DNA from: Basidiobolus meristosporus CBS 931.73
Lineage: Eukaryota > Basidiobolomycota > Basidiobolomycetes > Basidiobolales > Basidiobolaceae
Reading direction: 5' to 3'
Length of the DNA: 64,000 bases
Assembly (NCBI GenBank): GCA_002104905.1
Contig: MCFE01000192.1
Coordinates: forward strand, 62,001 to 126,000
Shown: positions 47,001-58,793 of the stretch, piece after piece
How the letters are laid out: each line of letters begins with the position of its first letter
How positions within the stretch are numbered: position 1 is the first letter of the stretch
The notes under the pieces: model-generated
What the model saw: only the letters and a program-made list of their open reading frames with translations
What the model was told of the DNA's origin: nothing
Database searches by the model: none
Position numbers and translations under genes: made by a program

Positions 47001-47830
47001 CTTAGGGATAAAGTTCCCCATAGACAGAAGTACCCAGACTACTGCTCTAAGCCAATCCAAGTCTATTCAAGATATACCAAAGAAGTACAAAATGGAAGAC
47101 TGTACACCGGCAGCTACCCCAATGGAGACAAACCTCCACTTGATCAAAACTTAATAAAATCAAGAGAACCTGGTGCCATCTGAAAGCCCCAACTTTCCTC
47201 ATCAATCTATGGCCGGCAGTCTGATGTATATCATGCTTGCAACATGCCCAGGTATCTCATATTCAGTGGGAGTTGTCAGCCAGCATAATCAGAACTATGG
47301 ATCTGATCATATTGCAGCAGTTGAGCGGATTTTTAGATACCTGAAAGGAACTGCTGATATCTACCTGAGATACACTTATAAGAACTCAGAACAGGATCTT
47401 GTGGGATACTCTTATGCTAATTGGGCACAAAATTTGGAAGTCAGAAGATTCACCACAGGATACACCTTTCTTGACTGTAAAGGAGCAATATCATGGAAAT
47501 CAAGAAAGCAACCCACCGTAGCACTTTCTACCACAGAGGCAGAGTATATGGCAGCCTGTGAAGCTACATAAGAAGCAATGTGGTAAGAACACTGCTTACA
47601 GACTTGGGCATATGTCAAAAAATGCCTATTACTTTATTTCATGATAATCAAGGATGTACACAATTAGGTAGAAATCCAACTTTCATGCTAGAACAAAGCA
47701 CATAGATATTAGACATCATTTCATATGCAAACCTATAGAGAATAACTTAATTAGCTTAGTCTACTGTCCTACAGATGAGCTGGTTGCAGACATATTTACC
47801 ATACCATTATCTAGATAAAAGTTTGAATAT
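44100..47830 (+). pseudogene. copia 1 gag-pol (broken)
   Basis: Gag occupies about 44,150-44,585 (UBN2-like, ending with a stop at 44,583). A zinc knuckle remnant CNYCKRKRH lies at about 44,750. The protease has lost the Asp-containing active site between about 44,880 and 44,895, although its later part (VLCVPEIAKNLLSVSK) remains. The GAG-pre-integrase HH-CC motif (WHRIFGHINF to CEACIYGK) is at 45,190-45,330. Integrase shows the FIDDYTRHMW, CSDNG and PYSPQQNGVAE blocks. Reverse transcriptase at 46,430-47,150 contains LYVDDLVIA, and RNase H follows from 47,173 to about 47,830. At least a dozen stops and several frameshifts separate the domains. Confidence 0.8.
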
Positions 47831-48233
47831 CTTGGGTCAAAATTAGGACTAGTGAGCATGATCATTTGGCTGAGTGGGAGTGTTGTAAAAATTTGTATTT
47901 CCACCTAAAAATTCACCTAACTTAGTCACTTAGATCATTACCCTCAAATCCTAGCAAATACCAACCCAACTCCTTGTTGGGATTTACTTGGAATATTTTT
48001 ACCAAAATACCAGGTACCCAGAACATGAAAATTCTCAAAGTTGTCCAAACAGCCCCAAACTTTGCACACATGTTCTTGGGACCTTCCGTAACCTATTCTA
48101 CAAGTTTGTAGTGCCAAGACCATGTAAAAGTATACATACTACTTTACATTCAATATATCATTAAGTGATATCCACATAATCTACTTGTCCTCACAATCAC
48201 TTCCAATATCTCCAAGACTTTTACAACAGATCT

Positions 48234-48488
48234 AACTACCAAATGAGGAAGGAAAAGATGAAGAGGCTGCTACAGGGATTAGATCTTAGAAATATTGCTA
48301 TGGAAGAAGAATGCCGCTCTAAAAATGTGGGAGAAATAGCCTTCAAGTACCAGAGGAAAGATCAAAGTGCATATAACTGCATTTGCCTTACTGTTAAGAC
48401 AAAGTGTAAGCTCAATGTTCTAGAGCAAACAAGGGTATGAATACCTGGAAGGCACAAGAGGACACCTACCAGTCAAGTTCAACTGCTA
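48234..48488 (+). pseudogene. Continuation of the older copia element: gag fragment
   Basis: The DNA right after the duplicated GATCT continues the gag leader of the older element: NYQMRKEKMKRLLQ, then NICL-type blocks, parallel to 44,140-44,395 of copia 1. It ends at about 48,488 at a sharp loss of similarity. Confidence 0.7.
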
Positions 48489-49601
48489 GTATGTGATATA
48501 TAAATATCATATATTACAAAGAAGCTGTTGTGGTGGTGTATAAGTCCAAGTGTGTTGTACATCCAACACTGCTCAATTTTTTGCATGTGGGTTATTCACT
48601 GGGTGTAATAGCCTCTGGCAAAAGCTTGCTAGGAATACCTGAGTTCTGTCTCTACTCTAATGTGATGGGGACTGAAGCCACAGGCATGTCAAGGGAAAAA
48701 TATTGAGCAACGATCACCAATTTAATTGGCATCTTAACAAATGTACATGCTGAGCTCAGCATCCTTCAAGTTGACAACATACTAAAGCTTCCAAAGTCAA
48801 GACAACTGTAAGCTTCACCAGCAGGGACATGAAAAGAATGCAGCTATGGTCTATAGTTACAAAGACAGAAAGTATATTTGCCTGTGCAAGAGCAAACTAG
48901 GGGAAGAATAATATATAATAAAGATATCTACTCTAAGTATTCCTCACAAGTAGTGCCTCCAAGGTCAGTTGGCAGTCAGCATGGTTTCCTAGGATTGTCC
49001 TGTGGTCTGGGGTGGGATGTCCAGGTAGCAGGGATCACACTAATTAACAAGTCAGTATATTGACAAAAGGGATGATGATTTATTGCTGAGGGATTGCTCC
49101 ACCATATACTTTTCTCACTGGCTTAGTAATTACTAATCACAGTGTTCCAGAAGGTTCTGGATATCAATAGAACTCCAAAAAACATTGGAATTAGCTAAAA
49201 GTGTTTTAAGTAGATGTCATAAGGTTTTAAGAGGCATGGCACACTCAACCAATCAGGGGTCAGTACTCTAAAACTTCTGTAACATAGGGATACTGTACAT
49301 GGAGTGAAAATGGTAGTGATGGTGACAGGACTTGATCTTGTGTTACAGGTCCTGGCATGAGTACTTGACCAGTGTGGAAGCACTTATACCTAGTAGTCAT
49401 ACATATAGTGAGGGATAGCAAATGCAATAAATCAGCAGGTCTCATAGCTAACAGGCTTATGTAATAGTACTGATCAGTTAAGACATATGAGATAAAATCC
49501 AAACTAGGGTAGTTGAGATTCAGGGAAGTAATAAATATGAGGATGGGCACATCTGTCAGTGGGTGTCATTATGACCCCACTACTCCATCAGTGGAAGATA
49601 T
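48489..49601. other. Unassigned low-CpG segment
   Basis: About 1.1 kb between the old copia gag fragment and the next copia element. A frame of about 60 codons near 48,533-48,704 (beginning V-Y-K-S-K-C-V-V-H) looks coding-like but matches no family I know. It is probably another old insertion, as the flanking copia gag seems to resume at about 53,930. Confidence 0.4.
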
Positions 49602-49905
49602 TGTTGCAATATAAGAAGCAGCTTGGATATAAGGAACTTATCAAGATATAGTAATAATAGTTGAACTGTTGTTTATTCATAAAGTGGATCAGTATTTAAA
49701 CCTTTGTAGAAGTAATACAGCTGTAACACTAAGAAAGGGGGGTTTCTTAACATTCAGGAGCATTCTGTAACAGTTTCAGGGTTAGTACATAATGTTTGGT
49801 AAAAAGTGTTTATTTAATCTTAACTATAGGGGAATAATCATAGGATCATAGATGTGAAGAAACTGGCAAAGTTGGGGCTGCAATCAGGTCCTACAGTGAC
49901 CAAGA

Positions 49906-52900
49906 CTACTCTAGAAATGCTAAGTAAACTCTTAGCCGCTGAATGATACCAAATAGTCTAATATTGCAACACTCCTCCTCAACTAAATAATTTCTTAATC
50001 CTAATTCCTCTCTGAGATTCTCAAATTGTCGTCTAGCTAGTGGTTTTGTCAATATATCTGCCACCATTTTGTCAGTTGGACAGTAAACTAACTCTATTAG
50101 GTTATTTTCTACAGATTCTCTCACAAAGTGGTGTTGTATATCTATGTGATTAGTTCTGGCATGATTAGTAGGATTCCTAGCTAATGCAATACAACTTTGA
50201 TTATCTTTATAAATATATGTTGGCTCATCTGAATTAAAGCCTAAGTCTTTGAATAATTTCCATAGCCATATAGCCTCCTCAGTTGCTTGGCAAGCAGCCA
50301 TATATTGAGCTTCAGTTGTAGATAGGGCCACAGTTAGTTGATTCTTGCAAGTAATGGCTTCACCAGCATAAAAAAGTAAATACCCAGTAGTAGAGCATCT
50401 GTCAATCAGATCTCTACTCCAAGCCAAATCACTATAACCATCATATTTCTGCCTATTAGCTGCTCCAGAGTGTTCCAGTACCATATTTATGGTATCTTGT
50501 AGATATCTGAAAATCTGCTTAACTGCTGTAATTTGATCTGATAAATAGTTCTGCATGAATTGACTGACTATTCCAACAGCCACTGCAGTATCACAACATG
50601 TAGACACCATCAAGTACATGAGGCTACCAACCATTGATTGATAGGGAAAGTTTTGGTTCATATTTGAGCCATTCTTACCTAAACTGGCTGAGACTTGCTC
50701 AATTTTAGATTTTTGTCCGCGGGGGTAACTACAGGCTGGCAATTTTCCATTTTGAAGCGTCTAAGAATGTACCTGATGTACTTGAAATGATTCAGCACAA
50801 TTTTCTGCATAGGTATGTCAAAATTCACTCCAATTCCAAGAAAAGAGCTTAATTTTCTAGGTTTTTTCATCTCAAACTTGCTAAAGAGATCTGATTTTGT
50901 CAGTTTAAATGCCTCCTGATCACTTGTAGCCTTTTTTAGGTTGTCCACATACAGAACTAGGATGATTGTACCCTTTTTGAGCTGTTTCACAGATTTACTG
51001 TGATATGCAGTGCTACATGCAAATCCAATCTCCTCTAGATATGTGTCAATTTTGTTATGCCATGCTCTAGGTGCCTGCTTAAGCCCATACAACCATTTCC
51101 TGAGTCTATACACCTTATGGGGCCTTTATGATTGGTAAAACCTTCTGGTTGCTCCATGTATAAAGTTTCTTGCCAATCCCCGCTTAGAATGGCTGTCCTG
51201 ACATCCATTTGGTATAGATCCAGACTGTGTACAGCTGCCAGGGCTAGAACTGTCCTAATGGAGTTAAACTAGCAACCAGAGCAAGTGTTTCCTCAAAGTC
51301 TATTGCCTGGATCTGGGAATAGCCTTTAGCCACCAATCTTGCCTTGCACTTGTCAATGGTACCATTTGAGGTTATCTTGATCTTGTAGACCCATCCACAA
51401 CCTAATGGCTTTCTCACATCTGGTAAATTAACCAGTTCCCAAATTTTTGCTTTGATCAGCAATTGGCACTCCTCCTGCATGACCTGTTACCACATAGTAG
51501 CATCTGGACTCTGCATTGCCTGTTCCAGATTCTGGGGTTTGGCACATAAGGCAAGATAAGCTTCTTTATGATCATTGGATGTCTGCCAACAGGATCCACA
51601 GGCATTTCATATTCTGGTAGATCTCCTAACTGTGATACTCTGCTCTGATTTGGGACTAGTAGAAATATCTTCTGTATCTGGCTGAATTTGGTACGTATTT
51701 TCTTCATAAGTGTTGATTGCATCATCAGGCAGCCGGCCAATTATTTTGGTGGCTTTCTGATCTGAATTTTCCTCAAATACAATTTCACAGCTCTTGATCA
51801 GCTTCTGAATCTTGCCATCATTCATGCTATAACCTTTAGTATCATCACAATACCCAAGAAAGCTTCTTTTCTACACTTTGGTTCCAGCTTTGAGTGTTTT
51901 TTGTCAGGGATGTAATAGAAGACCTCACTGTCAAAGATTCTGAGGTGCTGGAGGTCAGGTTTCCTGCTTGTATATGTATCAAAGAGTGTACAATCCTGTA
52001 GGGCTGTTGTTAGGCATGTATTCCTGATTTATACTGTGTTAGCAACAGATTTAGCACAGAAGTTGTAGCTCATTCCTTTATCATGTAGCTTAGATCTTCC
52101 CATCTCTACTATTGTTCTATTTGCATGTTCTGCTACTACATTTTGCAGTGGAATATGTGGAACAGTGGTCTGCCAAATTATACCAGTAGATGTGTAGTAT
52201 TTTGCAAACTCCCTTGAGCAGCATTCCCCCCAATGTCACTTTGAAGTATATTCAGTTTACACCCAGTTTGTGCTTCTGCCATGTTCTTGAAGTATTTAAA
52301 CATCTCTAAAGCCCCATCCTTTGTTTTGAGGAAGTATACACATGTATATCTTGTCTTGTTATCAATAAATGTCATAAACATTGCCTAGCTTGTTTGCCAT
52401 ATGAACATCCCATACAGACACTCAATTTAATTGTAATTAAGTACTTTAGGCCTGAAACAAGCTTGTTTTTCATCAATTGGCTCATTTTCTGCTCCCCAAT
52501 GTGTCTTAGCCTCCTATGCCATGTCTCCCAGTTTGTTTCATCAGTTTCAGTAAAGGTGGCATACCCAGGTACAATGATCTTGCATTGCAAATTGTGTATA
52601 TATTGTGATCACTCATTCCCAAAGCTAATTTTTGTCCATTTTCACTCAATATCAAGCCGCTCAGCTTATTAAAAGTATATTTCAGTTCCTGAGCAGTTGC
52701 TTTACTGACTGAGAGTTCTTAGCTATTCCAGGGATGCAGAGTACTTCAGTCAGTTTTGCTGCTGTAGCCCCTGATATGTCACTCATATTTAGCTGTATAG
52801 ACCCACTGGGGGTAGCTTTCAATGCAGGATTGTCTCCCAGATAAACCTTCCTTATGGGAGTAGTCTTCAAGTTGCTGAAACACTCCATTATACCACAAAT

Positions 52901-53255
52901 AAGCTGTGATGCTCAAGAGTCAAGATACCATTCATTACTTTGATCACTTGCACTCTCTTGTACAGTTACAAATAACTGTTCATTAGTAGTAATATTATTT
53001 GCCTGCTCCAATTTCTTTTTTTTTGTCTGCTTGTTTCTTGTTGCATTCTCTTGCCCAGTGTCCTGGCTTCTTGGAGCAGTTACAGCAACCAGGCTTTAGT
53101 ATGTCTTCATCTGGCTTCTTCCTCATGTTGAAGAATTTTTGTTTCAGATAAAGCTTGTTTGATAATGATTTTGCTCTAAAGATCTTCCCTAAGGATTCCA
53201 ATGCTGCTTTGGCAATACTTGAAGCATGGATTCCTTCAATAAAGGAATCTTGCAC
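49906..53255 (-). pseudogene. copia 2 gag-pol (broken)
   Basis: From right to left: a gag C-terminal part with a CCHC-like knuckle (CNCSKKPGHWAREC, one residue longer than usual), at about 53,255-52,995; a protease-region remnant (52,888-52,682); the GAG-pre-integrase block WHRRLRHIG to GCSYGKQARQ (about 52,530-52,390); integrase pieces (52,381-52,178); and reverse transcriptase (51,480-50,680) with WLYGLKQAPRAW and LYVDN, where the second catalytic Asp of YVDD has become Asn. RNase H is the best preserved part, open from 50,742 to 49,906, with the STTEAQYMA and TNHIDIQHHFVRE blocks. Stops and frameshifts separate the rest. Confidence 0.8.
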
Positions 53256-53504
53256 ATTGACACATATAGGATTAAAGGCCTTTCCCTCCTTCTCTTGAAA
53301 CTTCTACACTTCTTCTGCTGTTCCCTTGGGCTCAACATCTTTTCCTGTTACTATATTCCAAAGCATTCTTTCCTCATGGTGGATCAGCATTTTGAATCTT
53401 CAAAGTCAATAGTTCTTCCCATCAAATCTCTCTTCTACTGGAAAGATGTTTGTATTGTTTTGTTAGCTGGTAGAAGACATCATTAGGATGGGTTAAGGCA
53501 ATTA

Positions 53505-53516
53505 GGGCTCATAACT
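53505..53516 (-). other. Primer-binding site of copia 2
   Basis: Minus-strand AGTTATGAGCCC next to the 5' LTR. It is complementary, apart from its first base, to GGGCTCATAACC of the initiator Met-tRNA anticodon stem-loop. Confidence 0.65.
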
Positions 53517-53929
53517 TGTTGCCATCTAAGAAGTGATTTGGATATAAGGAACTTATTAAGATATAGTGATAATAGTTGAACTGTTGTTTATTCATAAAGT
53601 GGATAAGTATTTTTACCTTTGTAGAAGTAATACAGCTGTAACACTAAGAAAGGGGAGTTTCTTAACATTCAGGAGCATTCTGTAACAGTTTCAGGGCTAG
53701 TACATAATGTTTGCTAAAAAGTGTTTATTTAATCTTAACTATAGGGGAATAATCATAGGATCATAGATGTGAAGAAACTGGCAAAGTTGGGGCTGCAAAC
53801 AACTCCTACAGTGACCAAGACTACTCTAGAATTGTCAATTAAGTTTTTAGCTGCTGAATGATACCAAATAGTACAGTATTTCAACAGATATAATATCTGA
53901 TAAACAGATTTATATTTATTGTTAAACTT

Positions 53930-54348
53930 AATGTGCTAGCTACCTTTCAGGACAGTCTGATAGACACATTGCAGGGTCTTGCATCAGCACCAGATCCAGA
54001 ACTGAAGAACTGACCCTAAATTATGTTTATGTAGTGCTTCTGGTTGAGTAATAAAAAATCAGTGCCAGTACAAAGAAAGATGAAATTTCTTTTATGAGCA
54101 ATCACCACCAACAAAGGAGGCACCAACAGCCCATTGAAGGCAAAAGCAACCTGTTTTGCCATTGAAGCAAAAGGAATGGTCAAACGTTAGCTCAAGGCTT
54201 AAGAAAGACAGATAATCTGCAAAAAAGCCTGAATAAATGTATGCTGCAAAAACTAATGATGGACTTGTCATATATGCACTGAACATGACCTCAAATAATG
54301 ATTCTCAGCTATGATGTATTGACTGTGGATCATTTCAACACTTTATAC
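53930..54348 (+). pseudogene. copia gag/protease fragment (old copy)
   Basis: A plus-strand match to 44,550-44,890 of copia 1, including a worn zinc-knuckle region. It continues into a worn protease motif (I-D-C-G-S) that copia 1 has deleted. It stops exactly where a gypsy LTR starts at 54349, so it was the target of that insertion. Confidence 0.65.
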
Positions 54349-55263
54349 TGTTATAAGTCTTGGTATAAGAGTTGTAGAGGAATAGGGAGTTTAGCTAGTA
54401 TTGTATTCACTAAAACTAGAACTAATTTTTATTGAGGTTCCAGCAGCTCCTTATATACATTTTGTCAGATCAATTGCTGACTAATTGTATTTCCTAATGT
54501 AGGTTGTGGCTGATGACTCATTTGATTGCATCATCATCACCCAATAAGATCCTACTTAATATAACTATTTCTGTCTGATAAGGATCTGCTGATTCATTTG
54601 CTGACTAATGCTACTGATTTCATAGACAATACTGATATTCTGATAACCTAAACATATACTAATTGATTTGACTAAAAACTGATCTAACTTAAACATTCAA
54701 GCAGCAGATCATAACATTCTCCCCTACTAAAGATGAGAGGGTTCTCCAGAATCTCTTTTCTTGTGATACCAATATCTTGATGGTTCAGTATTATCAGCAA
54801 GTCTTGCAAGCTTGAGTCTGTCCCTATGCACTAAGTCTTCCCGGATATTGCCTTGTTTGTCCACCAGTTGGTAAGTTGCAAACAGACATTCTCTGATGAT
54901 CTTGAATGGTCCTATCCATTGTGGCTCAAACTTCTTCCAAGTGCTGTTTCTTAGCAATACAAAGTTCCCAACTGTCAATGCTTCTGGTGCTATAGTCTTA
55001 TCAAATCTCTGCTTCATCTTTTCTGCACTTTGAGATACTTTGGTCTGTGCCTCTTGACGTCTTTGTTCCAGTTGCTGGTGTCTACTTGGCAGACTAAGTT
55101 CATCTTCTAAGGCATCTGTAAGCATGGGTTGTGTGAGATCTCCTGGAATCCTTGGCTCACATCCATACACCAAGGAAAATGGTGATTGCTGGGTGGTGTT
55201 ATGTACTCTGACTCTGCATGCAAAGAGTGCTTGGTCTATATACTCATCCCAGAAAATGGACAT
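54349..55263 (-). mobile_element. Ty3/gypsy 3' part: LTR and integrase C terminus
   Basis: The LTR is 54349-54716, reading TGTTATGATC at its start and TTATAACA at its end on the minus strand. It is preceded by the purine tract AGTAGGGGAGAA (54717-54728). Next is an open frame of 178 codons (55263-54727) for the C-terminal part of integrase, containing DQALFACRVRVHNTTQ and the chromoviral-like QWIGPFKI block. The element is cut at 55263 by a CACTA fragment. Confidence 0.8.
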
Positions 55264-55908
55264 GCTGTAGGATAAATGGGTAGTGTACTATGGATTGTGC
55301 CCAGTCAGCACAGCTATTGTACTGATGGCTCAGGAATCTCCACTGCAGTTAAGAATATGCTCTTTGACATTATAGCTATGTAATAGTTTCCTACTGATTA
55401 GCATTGAAGACTCATCCATCAGTGGATACTGGTAGATATTCAGGTTAGAGGGTGAATTTGGCCCATGATATCAATGTCAATACCATCAGAAACTTGCTCA
55501 TAGACTGTGAGACTGGTGGCAGATTTAGGTTGATGAAAGTCAGTGGCCAGCAGGTTATGCTGGTAGAGTACTTATTGAATGCAATTTGATCAAGTGCCAA
55601 GACAAAGGCAGATCACTTATATTTTTAAACCAGCCTTTGCCTCTTAGTTGCTTGTAATACTTCCCATTAGTTATATTGGAGATATCTATACTTGACTGAT
55701 ATTGAGCACCATACACTGCTGCTTCACAACATCTTACAAACTGCTTGTGCTTTTTTAGCCAGGTGTAACTAGAATATACCTGGTGTCAGTAGTGTCATGT
55801 ATGACAACTTCAATGGTGAAATTTTCTGATGTGAATGCTGCTTGACTGTGAATACATGGTGGTACCCGCAAAATCTATAGGCCATGAAAATAGTAAGTTG
55901 CAACTTAG
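55264..55908 (-). pseudogene. CACTA-like transposase core fragment (copy 4)
   Basis: A minus-strand match to the transposase core and the preceding segment. Recognisable pieces are YQYPLMDES, a worn GDS-AIS block and, upstream, the ISNITNGKYYKQLRGKG block. It has many stops. It lies between two gypsy pieces. Confidence 0.65.
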
Positions 55909-57109
55909 TGCTACAAGTCTTGGTACAAGAGTTGCACAGGAATAGGGGGTATAGCTAGTATCTGAATTCACTAAAGCCTGAACTGACTTTTATTGATGCT
56001 CCAGCAGCTTCTTATAAACATTTTGCCAGATCAATTGCTGCCTAATTGTATTTCCTGATATAGGTGAGAAGGTTCTCCTGAATCTCTTTGCTTGTGATAC
56101 CAGTATATTGATGGTTTAGTATTATCAGCAAGTCTTGCAAACTTGAGTCTGTCTCTATGAACTAAATCTTCCCAGATATTCCTTATTTTGTCCACTAATT
56201 GGTAAGTTTCAAATGCACATTCTTGAATGATTTTTAAAGTTTCTGTGCATTATGGCTCAAACTTCCTCCAAGTATTGTTTCTCAACAATACAAAGTTCCC
56301 AGCGGTCAATGATTCTGGTGATATAGTTTTATCAAATATCTGCTTCATCTTTTCTGCACATTGATACACTTTGGCCTGTGCCTCTTAATATCTTTGTTCC
56401 AGCTGCTGGTATCTACTTGGCTGACTGAGCTCATCTTCTATGGCATATATAAGCTTTGGTTGTGTGAGATCTCCTGGAATCCTAGGTTCATATGCATACA
56501 GTGACTAAAATGGTGATTGTTGGATGGTGTTATGTACTCTGATTCTGCATACAAAAAGTGCTTGGTCTATACACTGATCCCATCTACTGACAGCTCTATT
56601 TGCATACTTGGTCAGCATTTTTCTAAATGATTTATTAAACCACTCAGTGACTCCATTAGTTCTAGGGTGATATGCCAAGGTTTTTGAGTGTATGATGTGC
56701 TGCATTTCCAGGTAAGCTTCCAATGGTTTTCCCATAAAGTTTGCTCCTCTATTGGATAGAATCTCTACAGGGCCTCCAAACTTCATAGTAATCTCATGGT
56801 ATATAATGCTTGCAACTTCTTCTTCACTGGTTACAGATACTGCATTGGCCACTGGCTAATTAGTGGCAAGATCAATTGCTACTAGGATCCAATAGTTGCA
56901 TTTCCTGGTAGTTGGCAGTCTTCCAATAAAGTCAATTCCCCATTTTTCAGATGGTCTTACAGGCTCCAAGGGAAAGAGTTCAGCAATTCTCTATGGTTGG
57001 CATTGATTGATTTAGCAATTTGGGCATGTTTTCACTATCTTCTTGAGGTCTTATGACATGCGTTGCATTTTAATGGTCTTAAGGTGATCCACAGACACAT
57101 GCCAATTTA
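55909..57109 (-). mobile_element. Ty3/gypsy fragment with integrase core
   Basis: A shortened LTR (55,909 to about 56,064) joins directly to integrase sequence, the rest of the LTR being deleted. Integrase C-terminal codons are at 56,070-56,500. The core (56,852-56,505) has LSNRGANF and YHPRTNGVTEWFN, the second and third catalytic blocks, with Asp changed to Asn in the former. The first catalytic block (VAIDLATN) is at about 56,865-56,890. Stops separate the pieces. Confidence 0.75.
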
Positions 57110-58282
57110 TTCTCTTACCAATAATTAGAGTGGGAATTTGAGGTATTATTTGAACCAAAAGAATCTATGATCTCCTGCTTACAAGCCTTTGCATATGTGC
57201 AAGCTATCTAAAGCTGATATGCTACTATTGCCTTAACATTAGGACTTTTCAGTTTGATAATTGTAAAATTGCCATATACCTTGAATTGTTGTTAACACTC
57301 ATCTTTAAAGCATAAGCTTAGTTGCTGCCACTTTTACCATGAATACCTCTGGGATTTCTGCAAAGAAGCCTTTGGTACTTAACCAATGTATTTATTCTCC
57401 CTGCTGTGTGCTATTCCTCCTTACAGGCATGCTCTGGCTCATGTTTGTGTGAGCTCTACACTGAAAGATGTAAAAACTGGCTTGTAACCAGCAAACATTT
57501 GGCATACATTGGTAAATATGCTTTAATTATGATTAGTTGTTAATTGTGTACAACTCATCCTTGCATAACCTGACTTATTACAATGCACTGTGGGTGCTGA
57601 GGTATTCAGTGCAAAAGATATATGTGTCTCCATTTGTACTTCTGTAGTCAGTATTTCTTACCACTTCCTGGCTGTTCTTAGTATAAAAGCTCCTCACATT
57701 CAGAATGGACTTGAAGATTTTATTCTTGATGTGATTGTGATATGGCAGTCCCTCCAACTTGACTTGTTTACTTATTTTCTCCCCTACCACATAGAAAGCT
57801 CCCAAAAGGTGAGGCAATACCTGGTATTATCCACACACTAAGCAAGATGGAGTAGTGATTGGATACAGTGATAGCAGGTATCTAGGAGCTCAGCTTTATT
57901 TGTGTTGTATAGCCGCTTGAATCCCCTTCCTAATTACTTGCAACAAAGCTGCCAGTGTATCAAACTGGTATTTATGATCTACTTCTTGATTAATATGCCT
58001 GCAATGCCTACATATGACACCCAATACTTCCAATGAGCTTTAGGCACATATTGCTTCCAAAGGCCACTCAAGTAAATGTTTATCCTATTCATCTAGTCCT
58101 TGTGTTTTTATTGTTTGCATATGCATATGAATATTAACTGGAGCTCATGAGAGATACTCTGGGTGGTGAATATACAGTACCACTCTGCTGATTCTCTCAA
58201 AGATCTTTGGTATCTCCAAGAGCTGATTTGGCCTAGAATTCCCTGTACACAACTTTGGCATTAGCCCAGGGATATTGATCTA
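57110..58282 (-). mobile_element. CACTA-like transposase tail (copy 6)
   Basis: A minus-strand match to the C-terminal transposase blocks of copy 2 (about 36,700-37,800). It lies between a minus-strand and a plus-strand gypsy piece. No intact frame. Confidence 0.65.
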
Positions 58283-58793
58283 GGATCATCAGAGAATGCT
58301 CATTGGAACTTACCAACTAGTGGACAAACAAGGTAACATCAGGGAAGATTTAGTTCATAGAGACAGACTCAAGCCTACAAAACTTACTGGCAAAACTGAA
58401 CCATCAAGATGGTAGTATCATGAGAAAAGAGATTCAGGTGAACCCTCTGAACTTTGGTAGGAGAGAATGTTATGATCTACTGATTGAATGCTTAGGTTGG
58501 ATCAGCTTTTTAGTCCAATCAATAATTTTTATGTTCAGCCTATCAATATAGCATTGTTATTTATCAAATCAGTAGTATTGGTTAGCATATAAGTTAGCAG
58601 ATTGTTGTTGGACAATAAGAGGTATATTAAGCAGGATCTAATTTGGTGAAGATGATGCAATCAAATGAATCAGCAGCCACTACCTACATTAGGAAATAGA
58701 ACCAGTGCGCAATTGATCTGGCAAAATATATATTAGGAGTTGCTGGAACCTTGTTGAAAATCAGTTCAAGTTATAGTGAATGCAATAGTAAAT
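58283..58793 (+). mobile_element. Ty3/gypsy integrase end and truncated 3' LTR
   Basis: It encodes the last codons of integrase (TYQLVDKQGNIREDLVHRDR), a purine tract (GGTAGGAGAGAA) and an LTR from 58468 (TGTTATGATC) that is cut at about 58,793. It is the same family as the gypsy element at 62511. Confidence 0.75.

Larger units (their letters stand above)
43700..48228 (+). mobile_element. Full-length Ty1/copia retrotransposon (copia 1)
   Basis: The LTRs at 43700-44048 (349 bp) and 47881-48228 (348 bp) start TGTTGTAA and end TTACAACA. The 5-bp target GATCT is duplicated at 43695-43699 and 48229-48233. The primer site GGTTATGAGCC (44049-44059) abuts the 5' LTR, and the purine tract GAGTGGGAG (47872-47880) abuts the 3' LTR. 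The domain order gag, protease, integrase, reverse transcriptase, RNase H is that of Ty1/copia. By eye roughly one base in ten differs between the LTR starts, so the insertion is not recent. The coding region is broken. Confidence 0.9.
49602..53886 (-). mobile_element. Full-length Ty1/copia retrotransposon (copia 2)
   Basis: A minus-strand element of 4285 bp with two 370-bp LTRs (49602-49971 and 53517-53886) and the 5-bp duplication GATAT at 49597-49601 and 53887-53891. The purine tract GAGGAGGAG (49972-49980, minus) precedes the 3' LTR. The primer site (53505-53516, minus) reads AGTTATGAGCCC. It is a different family from copia 1, sharing little LTR sequence, but uses the same type of primer. 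The middle of the LTRs is nearly identical and the ends have drifted more. The coding region is disabled. Confidence 0.9.
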
